Shown here: positions 9,386-18,110 of the stretch, one piece after another | Numbering within the stretch: position 1 is the stretch's first letter | Layout of the letters: each line of letters starts with the position of its first letter | Assembly (NCBI GenBank): GCA_027067965.1 | Contig: JAMOUV010000032.1 | Span: 233,650 to 297,649 of the forward strand | DNA: 64,000 nt | Direction: 5' to 3' | From: Flavobacteriales bacterium | Lineage (GTDB): Bacteria > Bacteroidota > Bacteroidia > Flavobacteriales > Flavobacteriaceae | Notes under the pieces: generated by a model | Told to the model about the DNA's origin: nothing | What the model saw: only the letters and a program-made list of their open reading frames with translations | Databases searched by the model: none | Made by a program: the position numbers and the translations under genes

Positions 9386-10645
9386 CTACCACAACCCGAA
9401 CAAAAAATTTAATAAAATGACAGGAACAAATGCCCATACTATCGGCTTGCGGATAGAGACATCGCCCAAAGCGACGGCATAAATCATTTTCATAACATTA
9501 TTCGAAGCGGTGGCCAATAAAATGGCCTTTACAATTTCATCTACAGGCAAAGCATAGGCACCGGGCTGCAAGAGATTTAATATAAACGGATCGATATCGG
9601 TCAATCCCGTAATAATGGCAAGCCCATGCAACCCCCCTGTTCCGTAATGCTGCAATGCATAATGAGTAATCACCGAAAAAATCACAAAAAGCAAGCCGAA
9701 AACCAGTGCGGTTTTCAACTCTAACGGATTCTTATTTAGCCATTGAACGGAAAGTTCGTCCGGTTTTTCCATTCTCCAAAATATATAAACTATGATAAAG
9801 GTAACCACAAAAAGAACGGCTAAGTAGGGCAAAATCGCCAGGGCTACCTTGCGGTTAAAAATCAAGGTCAAAAGCCATAATCGCAGATACATCATACCCG
9901 TGGCACTTAAAATAGCGGCCGTAAATCTACGGGGAATCCGGGTGCCACGAGACTTTTTGGACAAAATAAAGGTTGTGGCGGTACTGCTATAAAACCCCCC
10001 AAGTAGAGCGCTGACTAACAACCCTTTATGCGGAAAAACAAAACGGCGCAAGATATAACTGACATAAGAAATACCGCTTACTACCATCACGGCAAGCCAT
10101 ATTTCATATAAAGAAACCGGTAACCATGAGGCTAATTTTTCACGGGGCAATAAGGGAAGTACCACTCCCGAAAGAACTATAAATTTGGCTAAAGTCAAAA
10201 ATTCCTCTTCACTAAATTTCTCGGCCAATCGCTTTAAATGCCGTTTGATTTCAATTAAAATCAAAATACTTACGAAAATGCTCAGAACCAACACTTTACG
10301 TTGTGTAAAAATCAATGGCGGTAATGCATAGACCACCAAGCCCGTCATAATGGACGTCATCCCGAAATCACCGGTATTTTTCATTTTAAAAAAATAATAC
10401 ACCGTCAGCCAAATTCCCAGTACCATACCGGCTATTAAATAAGGTTTAAAAGAAACGGGATCCATCATGTAAAACATATATCCCGCTATTCCAATAAGTG
10501 TAAAGGTTCGATCGGTGCCAAATAAAAATTTTTCGCTTTCTTCTTCGTGATGAATTCGTTGTTCCAATCCGATTAATAATGAAAACAATAAAGTCAAGAA
10601 AAAATTAATTAATTCGGATGGTATGTAAAGGGAAAAATCCAACAT
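9386..10645 (-). CDS. MgtC/SapB-DUF4010 family membrane protein
   Basis: 419 aa. The N-terminal LINFFLTLLFSLLIGLEQRIHHE matches the first helix and conserved IGxER-like loop of the MgtC/SapB domain, and the rest (about 10 further helices) matches DUF4010. Function of this two-part family is unknown; MgtC relatives modulate membrane ATPase or Mg2+ adaptation. It lies 19 bases downstream of the alpha/beta hydrolase on the same strand and probably shares its transcript. Confidence 0.8.
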   Translation of the reverse strand: MLDFSLYIPSELINFFLTLLFSLLIGLEQRIHHEEESEKFLFGTDRTFTLIGIAGYMFYMMDPVSFKPYLIAGMVLGIWLTVYYFFKMKNTGDFGMTSIMTGLVVYALPPLIFTQRKVLVLSIFVSILILIEIKRHLKRLAEKFSEEEFLTLAKFIVLSGVVLPLLPREKLASWLPVSLYEIWLAVMVVSGISYVSYILRRFVFPHKGLLVSALLGGFYSSTATTFILSKKSRGTRIPRRFTAAILSATGMMYLRLWLLTLIFNRKVALAILPYLAVLFVVTFIIVYIFWRMEKPDELSVQWLNKNPLELKTALVFGLLFVIFSVITHYALQHYGTGGLHGLAIITGLTDIDPFILNLLQPGAYALPVDEIVKAILLATASNNVMKMIYAVALGDVSIRKPIVWAFVPVILLNFLFGLW

Positions 10646-10664
10646 ACGCGCGGTTTAACTTTTA

Positions 10665-11465
10665 TTAGAGCTGCCGAAGAAAATCCGTATATACCCGATT
10701 AAAATATTCCGGTTGCTCCAAAGGGCTGCTATGACCGGCACGGGGAATAATTTCCATGCGGGCATTTTCAATTCGTTTAGTTAATCGCTCGGCTTCGTCC
10801 GCAGGACGGGCGATATCTTCGTCACCTACCACCACCAAAGTAGGAGATTTTATATTATTCAATTCATTGGTTACCGGCAAACGGTTAAAAATTGCCCATG
10901 CGATTTTAAATGTCGCATTCTTGTCCAAACGTTTCCATTTTTCGGCATATTCATCCATTATGGGTTGAAAATCGGGATTAGCCAATGAGGATTTCCCGAA
11001 AAGGGCCTTTTGAATTCCTTTAATAATGGGCGCGGCGCCAAAATATTTAAAAATATATGCCAATATGCCCCAACGGATTTTTTTTATAAAAGTCTCGCCT
11101 TCGTCCGAAGTATCGGCCAAAACAAGCGAACGCAATAAGCCGGGATGACGGGCGGCAATTCGCATACCGATAAAACCTCCCATCGATACCCCTACCCAAT
11201 GCAGGTTTTTTAATTTCAATGCTTCAATCAAAGCCAAAGCATCTTCATATAAATCGTCCATTTCATAATCGTTCTCCGTTACTTCGCTTCTTCCTTGACC
11301 TCGCCAATCGAAAGCAATAATTCTGTAGGTATCTTTCAGTGCCTCGATTTGATAACGGAACATTTCATTGTCCATCAAAAAACCGTGAGCAAAAATGATC
11401 GTTTCGTCCCCTTTACCCGTATCCACATAATGATACTTGGCGTTATTAATTTGAATTTCAGGCAT
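10665..11465 (-). CDS. Alpha/beta-fold hydrolase
   Basis: 266 aa, cytoplasmic. Oxyanion-loop motif HGFLMDNE, nucleophile elbow GVSMGG (Ser about 97), acid in VVGDEDIARP and catalytic His in AGHSSPLEQP make a complete Ser-Asp-His triad. Closest in style to the 3-oxoadipate enol-lactonase/esterase group, but no substrate can be assigned from the sequence. First gene of a two-gene minus-strand unit with the DUF4010 protein. Confidence 0.85.
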   Translation of the reverse strand: MPEIQINNAKYHYVDTGKGDETIIFAHGFLMDNEMFRYQIEALKDTYRIIAFDWRGQGRSEVTENDYEMDDLYEDALALIEALKLKNLHWVGVSMGGFIGMRIAARHPGLLRSLVLADTSDEGETFIKKIRWGILAYIFKYFGAAPIIKGIQKALFGKSSLANPDFQPIMDEYAEKWKRLDKNATFKIAWAIFNRLPVTNELNNIKSPTLVVVGDEDIARPADEAERLTKRIENARMEIIPRAGHSSPLEQPEYFNRVYTDFLRQL

Positions 11466-11482
11466 TTGTATTTGGTTTTATT

Positions 11483-11490
11483 CAAATTTA
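11483..11490 (-). promoter_or_regulatory. Putative -7 element (TAAATTTG on minus strand)
   Basis: Perfect TAnnTTTG 18 bases upstream of the hydrolase ATG (11465), in the 153-bp divergent gap shared with the yceI operon. Confidence 0.5.
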
Positions 11491-11618
11491 ATAAAAAAAT
11501 ATCAATAAAAGAATTTTTTAACCGAAATGTTTTTTCCTTTACTCGATAAAAATCCTTATATTAAACGCATCTATCAGGTAAAAATATTTATAGTAAATTA
11601 GCATCATAAACTCAAAAT

Positions 11619-12263
11619 ATGAGAAATCTATTCCTTATTTTCGGCATAATTTTTCTTTTTTCATGCACACAGGAAAAAAGACAAAATTCCACTCCCGTCC
11701 AAGCCACAAAACAAAAACCGGAGATAATTTATCAAATTAATAAAATTCAGATGAAATGGACCGCCTATAAAACCACGGCCCGAATCCCGGTAAGCGGCAC
11801 ATTCAAACAAATTGAATGGAAAAATCTACAACAAGCATCTTCTCCCGTAGAATGTGTTAAAAATCTTTATTTTAAAATCAACACTTCTTCGATTTTTACG
11901 GATAATCCGGAACGGGACAAAACGCTATATGAATATTTATTCGGACAAATGCTCGAAGGTAATTTCATTGAAGGAAGAGTGGCCGAAGTCGATAAAAAAA
12001 ATCATCGTATCAGAACGGTTATTAGAATGAACGGATTGGAAAAATCTTTGGAATTTCCCTATCAAATGAACGATTCGGTAATGCATGCCTCCGTGAATAT
12101 CGATTTGGAAAAGGATTTTATGGCGGGTGAAGCACTTTATTTTCTTCACACGGCTTGCAAGGACAAACATACCGGAGAAGACGGCATTAGCAAAACTTGG
12201 CCGGATGTAAAACTCGAAACGGAAATTCACTTCAGTCAAATCGAAAATCAACATGCGAAATAA
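11619..12263 (+). CDS. YceI-family lipoprotein
   Basis: 214 aa. Signal peptide with lipobox LFSC (Cys16). The body begins with the YceI strand IQMKWTAYKTTARIPVSGTF, followed by sequence consistent with the lipocalin-like YceI barrel. YceI proteins bind long isoprenoid or amide lipids in the periplasm; this one would be membrane-anchored. Its last 11 bases overlap mpl, so it leads the yceI-mpl-radC-PNPOx operon. Confidence 0.8.
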   Translation: MRNLFLIFGIIFLFSCTQEKRQNSTPVQATKQKPEIIYQINKIQMKWTAYKTTARIPVSGTFKQIEWKNLQQASSPVECVKNLYFKINTSSIFTDNPERDKTLYEYLFGQMLEGNFIEGRVAEVDKKNHRIRTVIRMNGLEKSLEFPYQMNDSVMHASVNIDLEKDFMAGEALYFLHTACKDKHTGEDGISKTWPDVKLETEIHFSQIENQHAK

Positions 12264-13608
12264 AGAAAAAATTCATTTTATTTCCATTGGCGGAAGCGCC
12301 ATGCATAATTTGGCACTCACCCTTCATGACAAAGGAGCCCGGGTAACGGGCAGTGACGATATAATTTACGACCCTTCCAAATCCCGGTTGGAAAAAGCGG
12401 GACTGTTACCCGAAAAATTCGGTTGGTTTCCCGAAAAAATCACGCCGGATTTGGATGCGATTATTGTAGGTATGCATGCCCGCGAAGATAATCCCGAATT
12501 ATTGCGTGCCAAGGAATTGGGACTGAAAATTTATTCCTACCCGGAATACCTTTTCGAGCATGCCAAGAACAAAAAAAGAATCGTGGTGGCGGGGTCGCAC
12601 GGCAAAACCACCGTAACCTCCATCATTCTCCATATCTTGCACCGGGCAGACATAGATACGGATTATATGGTGGGGTCGCAACTCGAAGGATTCGACCGCA
12701 TGATTCGGCTAAGCGATACGGCCGAATATATGGTAATCGAAGGGGACGAATACCCTACTTCGCCCCTTGATCCGCGACCTAAGTTTTTGCATTACAAACC
12801 TCATTATACCATCATCACCGGCATTGCCTTGGACCATATCAATAAATTCGAAAATTGGGACAAATACACCCAACAATTCGAAAAATATATTCATCGCATC
12901 GAACCGGGTGGCGTGTTGGTCTATTTTGAACCGGACAAACGCTTGCAACAATTATCTTCCTTAAGGAACGACATTAAAAAAATTCCTTACAATACCCCGC
13001 CCTATTCGGTAGAAAACGGAACTTATTATCTGCATACGCCCGACAAGAAAATACCCTTAAAAATATTCGGCAAACATAATATGCAAAATATTGAAGGAGC
13101 CCGGAAATTGCTCGAACAAACCGGACTGGATTCCGAAACTTTTTACCGTCATATCGGAGATTTTAAAGGTGCATCCATGCGATTGGAGAAAATATACGAA
13201 GACGAAAATTTTACGCTCATCCGTGATTTTGCACATGCGCCTTCCAAAGTTCAAGCATCGGTGCAAGCGGTCAGGGAACTATATCCCGACAGAAAATTAT
13301 ATGCCGTTTTGGAGATTCATACCTATAGCAGTCTAAACAAAAAATTTCTGCCCGAATATAAAGACGCTTTGAATACCGCAGACGTGGCGGCCGTTTTTTA
13401 TTCACCCGAAGCCATACGAATCAAGCGCTTGGAACCCATCGAACCCGCGTTTATCAAGCAGGCGTTTAACAGACCGGATTTGTATGTTTTTACCGATCCG
13501 GAAGATTTTAAAAAATTCGTGTATCATATCGACCGGCAGAATAGTGTCATATTGTTAATGAGTTCGGGACATTTGGGCGGATTGGACATTCGACAAATAA
13601 AACCTTGA
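12253..13608 (+). CDS. mpl: Mur ligase, UDP-MurNAc:L-Ala-gamma-D-Glu-mDAP ligase type (Mpl)
   Basis: 451 aa. N-terminal Rossmann-like domain (FISIGGSAMHNLA), ATP-binding loop GSHGKTT (114-120), a central acidic motif VIEGDEYPTSPLDPRPKFLHYKP and DHINKFENWDKY, then the C-terminal ligase domain (RDFAHAPSKVQASV). This is the Mpl branch, which reattaches tripeptide recovered from old peptidoglycan to UDP-MurNAc. It overlaps the yceI-like gene by 11 bases and radC follows after 4 bases. Confidence 0.9.
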   Translation: MRNKEKIHFISIGGSAMHNLALTLHDKGARVTGSDDIIYDPSKSRLEKAGLLPEKFGWFPEKITPDLDAIIVGMHAREDNPELLRAKELGLKIYSYPEYLFEHAKNKKRIVVAGSHGKTTVTSIILHILHRADIDTDYMVGSQLEGFDRMIRLSDTAEYMVIEGDEYPTSPLDPRPKFLHYKPHYTIITGIALDHINKFENWDKYTQQFEKYIHRIEPGGVLVYFEPDKRLQQLSSLRNDIKKIPYNTPPYSVENGTYYLHTPDKKIPLKIFGKHNMQNIEGARKLLEQTGLDSETFYRHIGDFKGASMRLEKIYEDENFTLIRDFAHAPSKVQASVQAVRELYPDRKLYAVLEIHTYSSLNKKFLPEYKDALNTADVAAVFYSPEAIRIKRLEPIEPAFIKQAFNRPDLYVFTDPEDFKKFVYHIDRQNSVILLMSSGHLGGLDIRQIKP

Positions 13609-13612
13609 CTCC

Positions 13613-14281
13613 ATGGCTATCAAAGATTGGCATGAAGACGAACGCCCACGCGAAAAATTAATCAAAAAAGGCGCAAGAAATTTAACTTCCGCCGAACTTC
13701 TGGCTATTATACTCGGTTCGGGCACCAAAGAAATATCCGCCGTGGATTTGGCCAAGCAAATATTGCAAAGTGTGTCCTACGATTTGTCGCGTCTTGAAAA
13801 TATGAGTGTTACCCGTCTTCAGGAATTTAACGGCATCGGCCCGGCCAAAGCCGTATTGCTCAACGCCGCATTTGAACTTGGACGCCGGCGGGCCATGCAA
13901 CAAAGCAATGCCATTAAAAAAATCACCCGTCCGCAAGAAGCATTCGAATTGCTCAAACCTTACTTGGAAAATTTGAACCGGGAAGAATTCTGGATTATTT
14001 ATTTGCGCAAAAACAAAATATTGGGCGCAGAGCGGCTTATGGAAGGCGGATTGGATTTTTCACAAATCGATTTGCGGCTATTTTGGAAACGCGTTTTAGA
14101 AATGAACGCCACCGAAATCATTATTGCCCACAATCATCCGTCCGGCAATTTGGAGCCCAGCCAATCCGACTTGGAGTTAACCCGTAAAATCAAATCGGCA
14201 GGCAAAAACCTTTCGGTAAACTTATTGGATCATCTGATTATTGCGAATAATGAATTTATTTCTCTAAATAATTTTTTATGA
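13613..14281 (+). CDS. radC: RadC-family JAMM-domain protein
   Basis: 222 aa. N-terminal helix-hairpin-helix-like region (RLQEFNGIGPAKAVLLNAAFELGRR) and a C-terminal JAB1/MPN domain with a canonical metal site H173-N-H175-PSG...S183-x2-D186. RadC's original repair role is doubtful; the family is found in DNA-processing and mobile-element settings. Here it is in a chromosomal operon between mpl and a PNPOx-like lipoprotein and overlaps the latter by 4 bases (ATGA). Confidence 0.9.
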   Translation: MAIKDWHEDERPREKLIKKGARNLTSAELLAIILGSGTKEISAVDLAKQILQSVSYDLSRLENMSVTRLQEFNGIGPAKAVLLNAAFELGRRRAMQQSNAIKKITRPQEAFELLKPYLENLNREEFWIIYLRKNKILGAERLMEGGLDFSQIDLRLFWKRVLEMNATEIIIAHNHPSGNLEPSQSDLELTRKIKSAGKNLSVNLLDHLIIANNEFISLNNFL

Positions 14282-14811
14282 AAAAATTAATTATCCCCCT
14301 TGTGCTTTTATTGATTTTCTCCTGCCAACCGAAGCATGACAAAAAGTTAAAACGGCAATTTACGCCCAAAGAAAACAAATTACTCACCTTGTCACGTGAT
14401 ATCATCAACCGGGCCTATTTTGCCACCTTCGTAACGATGAACGGCGAGCAACCTCATCCGCGCGTGATGGAACCTTTTCCGCCCGATAACGAATGGATCG
14501 TATGGATGGGAACTAACGCGAAGAGCAGGAAAGTTCAAGAACTTAAAAAAAATGCCAGGGCTTCGCTTCATTATTTTGACCGCAGCATCCCCGCTTATGT
14601 AAATCTTTACGGAAAGGCCTATCCGGTGAACGATGTCCGTCTCAAAGACAGTATCTGGCGCGAATCATGGGAGGAATTTTATCCTGAAAAATCGAATTAT
14701 CTTTTAATAAAATTCATTCCGGACAGTTTGGAAATGATTAATCCGGCACAAAATCTTCCCGGCGACCCGGTGACCTGGAAACCGTATGCAGTTATTTTGA
14801 AAGAAAAATAA
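14278..14811 (+). CDS. Lipid-anchored pyridoxamine 5'-phosphate oxidase-like protein
   Basis: 177 aa. A lipobox (LIFSC, Cys16) precedes a split-barrel flavin-binding domain of the PNPOx/general-stress-26 type: NRAYFATFVTMNGEQPHPRVM...WMGTNAKSRKVQELKKNARASLHYFD. Members bind FMN or F420/heme; an exported lipoprotein version is unusual because the cofactor is normally bound in the cytoplasm. Last gene of the yceI-mpl-radC operon (ATGA overlap with radC). Confidence 0.75.
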   Translation: MKKLIIPLVLLLIFSCQPKHDKKLKRQFTPKENKLLTLSRDIINRAYFATFVTMNGEQPHPRVMEPFPPDNEWIVWMGTNAKSRKVQELKKNARASLHYFDRSIPAYVNLYGKAYPVNDVRLKDSIWRESWEEFYPEKSNYLLIKFIPDSLEMINPAQNLPGDPVTWKPYAVILKEK

Positions 14812-14927
14812 ATAGCCCGGAATAGGTCCAAGGCCTCATGTCCATGTCTGATTTTCGGTTATTTGTCCCGCACTCCGGCAGGAAACAAAAAAAATCGTAT
14901 CGTTCTATTTAAACGCATGGCCTTCGG

Positions 14928-15020
14928 ATTAACGATTGCAGATTTCAGATTTCAGATTGCAGATTTCAGATTGCAGATTTAAAATAGTGAAAGTCAAAAT
15001 GAAGGTTAAAGTCCAAAATT
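14928..15020 (+). repeat. Composite intergenic repeat, copy A
   Basis: ATTAACGATT, then tandem units of GCAGATTTCAGATT, then AAAATAGTGAAAGTCAAAAT and GGTTAAAGTCC. The same order of blocks is seen in copies B (15341-15450) and C (19042-19098, opposite strand). Unit number differs between copies, which suggests slippage. Confidence 0.8.
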
Positions 15021-15110
15021 GAGATTCCTCCCGCCTGAGGCGGAAACGGCGTCGTTCGTTCCTCGCTTCTCAAACCCGAAGGATGAGTCGCATCGACCTT
15101 TGGGAGGATG
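15021..15110 (+). repeat. GC-rich intergenic repeat, copy 1
   Basis: Contains CCTCCCGCCTGAGGCGGA with the internal inverted repeat CCGCCTGAGGCGG, GGCGTCG and a downstream GCATCGACCTTTGGGAGG. Shared in part with 15186-15333. Confidence 0.65.
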
Positions 15111-15185
15111 ATAAAAATGTCATTTTCCTTTAGAGTCAGCGACCGACAACCAACCGGAGGAGAAATCTCAACCATAGAAAAGATG

Positions 15186-15333
15186 AGATCCCTCCCGCCT
15201 GAGGCGGATATGGCGTCGCTTCGCTTACCTCGTCCACAGGTCACAGTCGCAGACTCAGTGAGACTCCCCATGGGGGTCATTATGACGTATCGAGATCCTC
15301 CATAGGAGTCGTATCGACCTTCGGGGGGATGAC
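15186..15333 (+). repeat. GC-rich intergenic repeat, copy 2
   Basis: Repeats CCTCCCGCCTGAGGCGGA and adds GAGACTCCCCATGGGGGTCATTATGACG and TCGTATCGACCTTCGGGGGGATGA. The reverse complement of the second half appears near 22266-22340, so this is a dispersed family. Confidence 0.65.
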
Positions 15334-15340
15334 AGTTGGG

Positions 15341-15450
15341 ATTAACGATTAACGATTAACGATTGCAGATTTCAGATTTCAGATTGCAGATTGCAGATTT
15401 CAGATTTAAAATAGTTAAAGTGAAAGTCAACGTTAAAGTTCAAAAAAAAC
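15341..15450 (+). repeat. Composite intergenic repeat, copy B
   Basis: Three tandem ATTAACG units, then GCAGATTTCAGATT units, then AAAATAGTTAAAGTGAAAGT and GTTAAAGTTCAAAA. Same architecture as copy A but with more units. Confidence 0.8.
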
Positions 15451-15536
15451 CTTCAGGAGGAATCCAACGAAAAAGAAACGCATGACATGGCTGGACGAAA
15501 TCAAATAAAATTGTCATTTTTTTTATACTTTTGCTT

Positions 15537-16100
15537 ATGGCAAGTCAAAGAACAACTCCCAAACGGATTGTGATTACCGGCGGACCCGGTTCGGGCAAAA
15601 CCACCGTAATCGAAGAATTCAATCGTCGTGGCATTGCCACCATGCCCGAAATTTCCCGCGAAGTCATACGTGAAGCCAAAGAACAAGGCATCGATCAACT
15701 TTTTTTGGAAGACCCGATTTTATTTAGCCGAAAACTTATCGAAGGACGCGTAAAACAATATCAGGCCGCTTCCCGAATGAATGCGCCGGTTGTATTTTTT
15801 GACAGGGGCATCCCCGACGTGACGGCCTATTTGCGCTATAGCGGCACCCCCATTCCTTCCGATTTTCAGCAAGCATGCGAAACGTACAAATACGACCAAC
15901 CCGTATTTATTATGCCTCCCTGGGAAGAAATATATACCACCGATTTCGAGCGTTATGAAAGTTTTAATCAAGCGCAATTAATTCATAACAAACTCGTTAA
16001 TATGTATATGGAATTGGGCTATTTCATCATATTCGTTCCCTTCGGAACCGTTGAAAAGCGTGCCGATTTTATTCTGGACGTGGTCGATAAATATGAATAA
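15537..16100 (+). CDS. NadR/AAA-type P-loop nucleoside or metabolite kinase
   Basis: 187 aa from ATG 15537. P-loop GGPGSGKTT near the N-terminus (residues 14-22), then EISREVIREAKEQG and FFDRGIPDVTAYLRYSG (Walker B-like D-R-G), the pattern of the AAA_28/NadR-C ribosylnicotinamide-kinase-like family. Function probably phosphoryl transfer to a small molecule; substrate not determinable. Its last 8 bases overlap the recQ start. Confidence 0.75.
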   Translation: MASQRTTPKRIVITGGPGSGKTTVIEEFNRRGIATMPEISREVIREAKEQGIDQLFLEDPILFSRKLIEGRVKQYQAASRMNAPVVFFDRGIPDVTAYLRYSGTPIPSDFQQACETYKYDQPVFIMPPWEEIYTTDFERYESFNQAQLIHNKLVNMYMELGYFIIFVPFGTVEKRADFILDVVDKYE

Positions 16101-17988
16101 TAATTTAGAAAACATTTTAAAGAAATACTGGGGGTTTTCTTCTTTCCGGTATCCTCAACGTGAGATTATTGAGAAAATCCTTCAATCCAAAGATGTATTG
16201 GCGGTATTGCCTACCGGCTTTGGAAAATCTTTAATTTATCAAGTGGCGGGATTGGCTATGGAAAAACCGGTTATTGTCATCTCCCCGCTTATTGCTTTGA
16301 TGGAAGATCAGGTTAATTCTTTGAAAGCCCGGTCCATTTCGGCCGAATCCATAAGCGGATCATTGGATCGACACGAATTACTAAGGCGCTTAAATAATAT
16401 CCGTTTGGGTAATTATCAGTTCATTTTTCTTTCTCCGGAACGCCTTCAAAACCCGCTAGTCATTAACCATTTGCAAGAGATTATTCCGGGTTTTATTACA
16501 GTGGACGAAGCCCATTGTGTATCGGAATGGGGGCATGATTTCCGTCCCGATTACCTCAAAATAAAAGAACTGAGAAAGTGGTTCCCCGATTTGCCCGTTC
16601 TGGCTCTTACGGCCACTGCCAAACCCGAAACCCGCGAAGACATCATCAAACAACTGGAATTACGCAATCCGGAAATTTATGTTCAATCGTTTTACCGGGA
16701 CAACTTGCGGTTCGGTGTCTATAGGACCGAAGACAAATTTCGATTTGTCAAAAATTTGCTTAAAGACAAAAAACCGGCTATTATTTACACCAATACCCGA
16801 AAACAAAGCCAAGTTACGGCAGATTATTTGAAAAAGTTAAATATCAAAGCCGAATCCTTTCACGGCGGACTAACTTCGGAAGAAAAAAAAGACCGCTTAA
16901 ATAATTGGCTCACGAATAAAAGCCAAGTTATTGTGGCCACCAGTGCATTCGGAATGGGAATCGATAAACCCGATGTAAAACATGTCATCCATATCGATAT
17001 TCCATGGAGTATGGAACAGTATGTGCAAGAAGCAGGCAGAGCGGGACGAAACGGTTTGCCGGCCAACGCCTTTCTGGTGATTGCTCCTTCGGATAAAGAT
17101 TTGTTTCTTCAACGTCTCGAATGGCAATTACCACGGTTCGACTATATTAAAAAAATCATGCAACAACTCTATTCTTCGCATTTTATCGCCGAAGGTGAAG
17201 GCGAAGGCATACGAAAAGAATTTAATCCGTTGAAATGGGCGAAAAAATACGGATATAAACCTTATAAACTGGTAAGCGCATTAAAAATTCTCGAAAGCCA
17301 CGGATTAATTTTATTGCGAAATACCGACAAATTCAAAAGCGAAATTCAGCTCACGGCTCCTCCCGATAAAGCAAGAGAATACATCGAAATTTTCAAATCC
17401 ACAAGCACGCCGGCACACATACTAGAACTACTTATCCGGAATTTTCCCGATATATATGACTATCCGGTAGGCATTTATACGGATGAATTGGCCGAAAAAT
17501 GGGAAATTCATCAAAACGAATTAAAAAAAATGCTTCGTAATCTACACAAGCAAGGATGGGTAGACTTTAAAGAAAATCGCGAAAATATGGAAATCATTTT
17601 CTTGCAGAACCGGCAAGATTCGTATCTGAACATGCTCCGAAAATCCATTGAAAATTATCTGCAAATCAAGCGAGAAAAAGCCCTTTATATGCTGCGCTAT
17701 ACCGACAATTATCAAATCTGCCGCGTAGGATTCATTAAAGATTATTTCGGTGAAAACGCCCGGTTCGAATGCGGCAAATGCGATATATGTACCTCGAGCC
17801 GGAAAGTTAAATTCGAAGATTTGGAAAATCAAATATTGGAATTCATCAAGATAAATCAACCTATTGATTTCCATGCACTTGTATTGCATACGGGAAAAGA
17901 AACCGAAACCAACCGGATTGTAAAAGAACTCATTGAAAAAAACAAAATATTTATAGACGAAAACCGCAACCTGCGATTATTCGAATAA
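16093..17988 (+). CDS. recQ: RecQ-family ATP-dependent DNA helicase
   Basis: 631 aa from the ATG overlapping the kinase stop. Motif 0 FRYPQREII, Walker A LPTGFGKS (39-46), DEAH box DEAHCVSEWGHDFRP, motif V/VI region SAFGMGIDKPDVKHVIHIDIPWSMEQYVQEAGRAGRNG, and the RecQ zinc-binding Cys set (ICRVGF...FECGKCDIC) near 555-585. The HRDC domain is absent or not recognisable, as in the short RecQs common in Bacteroidota. Unwinds 3'-5' in recombination and repair. The Walker A has Phe in place of the usual second Gly (TGGGKS). Confidence 0.95.
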   Translation: MNNNLENILKKYWGFSSFRYPQREIIEKILQSKDVLAVLPTGFGKSLIYQVAGLAMEKPVIVISPLIALMEDQVNSLKARSISAESISGSLDRHELLRRLNNIRLGNYQFIFLSPERLQNPLVINHLQEIIPGFITVDEAHCVSEWGHDFRPDYLKIKELRKWFPDLPVLALTATAKPETREDIIKQLELRNPEIYVQSFYRDNLRFGVYRTEDKFRFVKNLLKDKKPAIIYTNTRKQSQVTADYLKKLNIKAESFHGGLTSEEKKDRLNNWLTNKSQVIVATSAFGMGIDKPDVKHVIHIDIPWSMEQYVQEAGRAGRNGLPANAFLVIAPSDKDLFLQRLEWQLPRFDYIKKIMQQLYSSHFIAEGEGEGIRKEFNPLKWAKKYGYKPYKLVSALKILESHGLILLRNTDKFKSEIQLTAPPDKAREYIEIFKSTSTPAHILELLIRNFPDIYDYPVGIYTDELAEKWEIHQNELKKMLRNLHKQGWVDFKENRENMEIIFLQNRQDSYLNMLRKSIENYLQIKREKALYMLRYTDNYQICRVGFIKDYFGENARFECGKCDICTSSRKVKFEDLENQILEFIKINQPIDFHALVLHTGKETETNRIVKELIEKNKIFIDENRNLRLFE

Positions 17989-18079
17989 ATATATATATGT
18001 TTTGCGCCTTTATTGAAAAATTCTATTGAAATTATAATAAAAACTGAAATTTATTATATTTTTTCAGTTATAAAAACAT

Positions 18080-18087
18080 TAAATTTG
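18080..18087 (+). promoter_or_regulatory. Putative -7 element (TAAATTTG)
   Basis: Perfect TAnnTTTG 23 bases before the ATG of the OmpA-family lipoprotein at 18111. Confidence 0.55.
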
Positions 18088-18110
18088 TATTCAAACCAAA
18101 AAAGATTGCT

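Larger units (their letters stand above)
14812..15536. other. Intergenic region of 725 bp packed with degenerate repeats
   Basis: No credible gene. It holds two copies of a composite AT-rich repeat (14928-15020 and 15341-15450) and two copies of a GC-rich repeat beginning CCTCCCGCCTGAGGCGGA (about 15027 and 15192). The short open frames here run through repeat DNA in several frames and have no family features. Confidence 0.75.

Noticed and set aside
14966..15305. Open frames on both strands in the repeat region
   Set aside because: They run through GC-rich dispersed repeats, share no family features, and similar frames recur at 21806-22311 in other copies of the repeat.
14928..15450. Short regularly repeated units considered as a CRISPR array
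   Set aside because: Units are adjacent and slipped copies of one another, with no unique spacers of constant length and no cas genes nearby.
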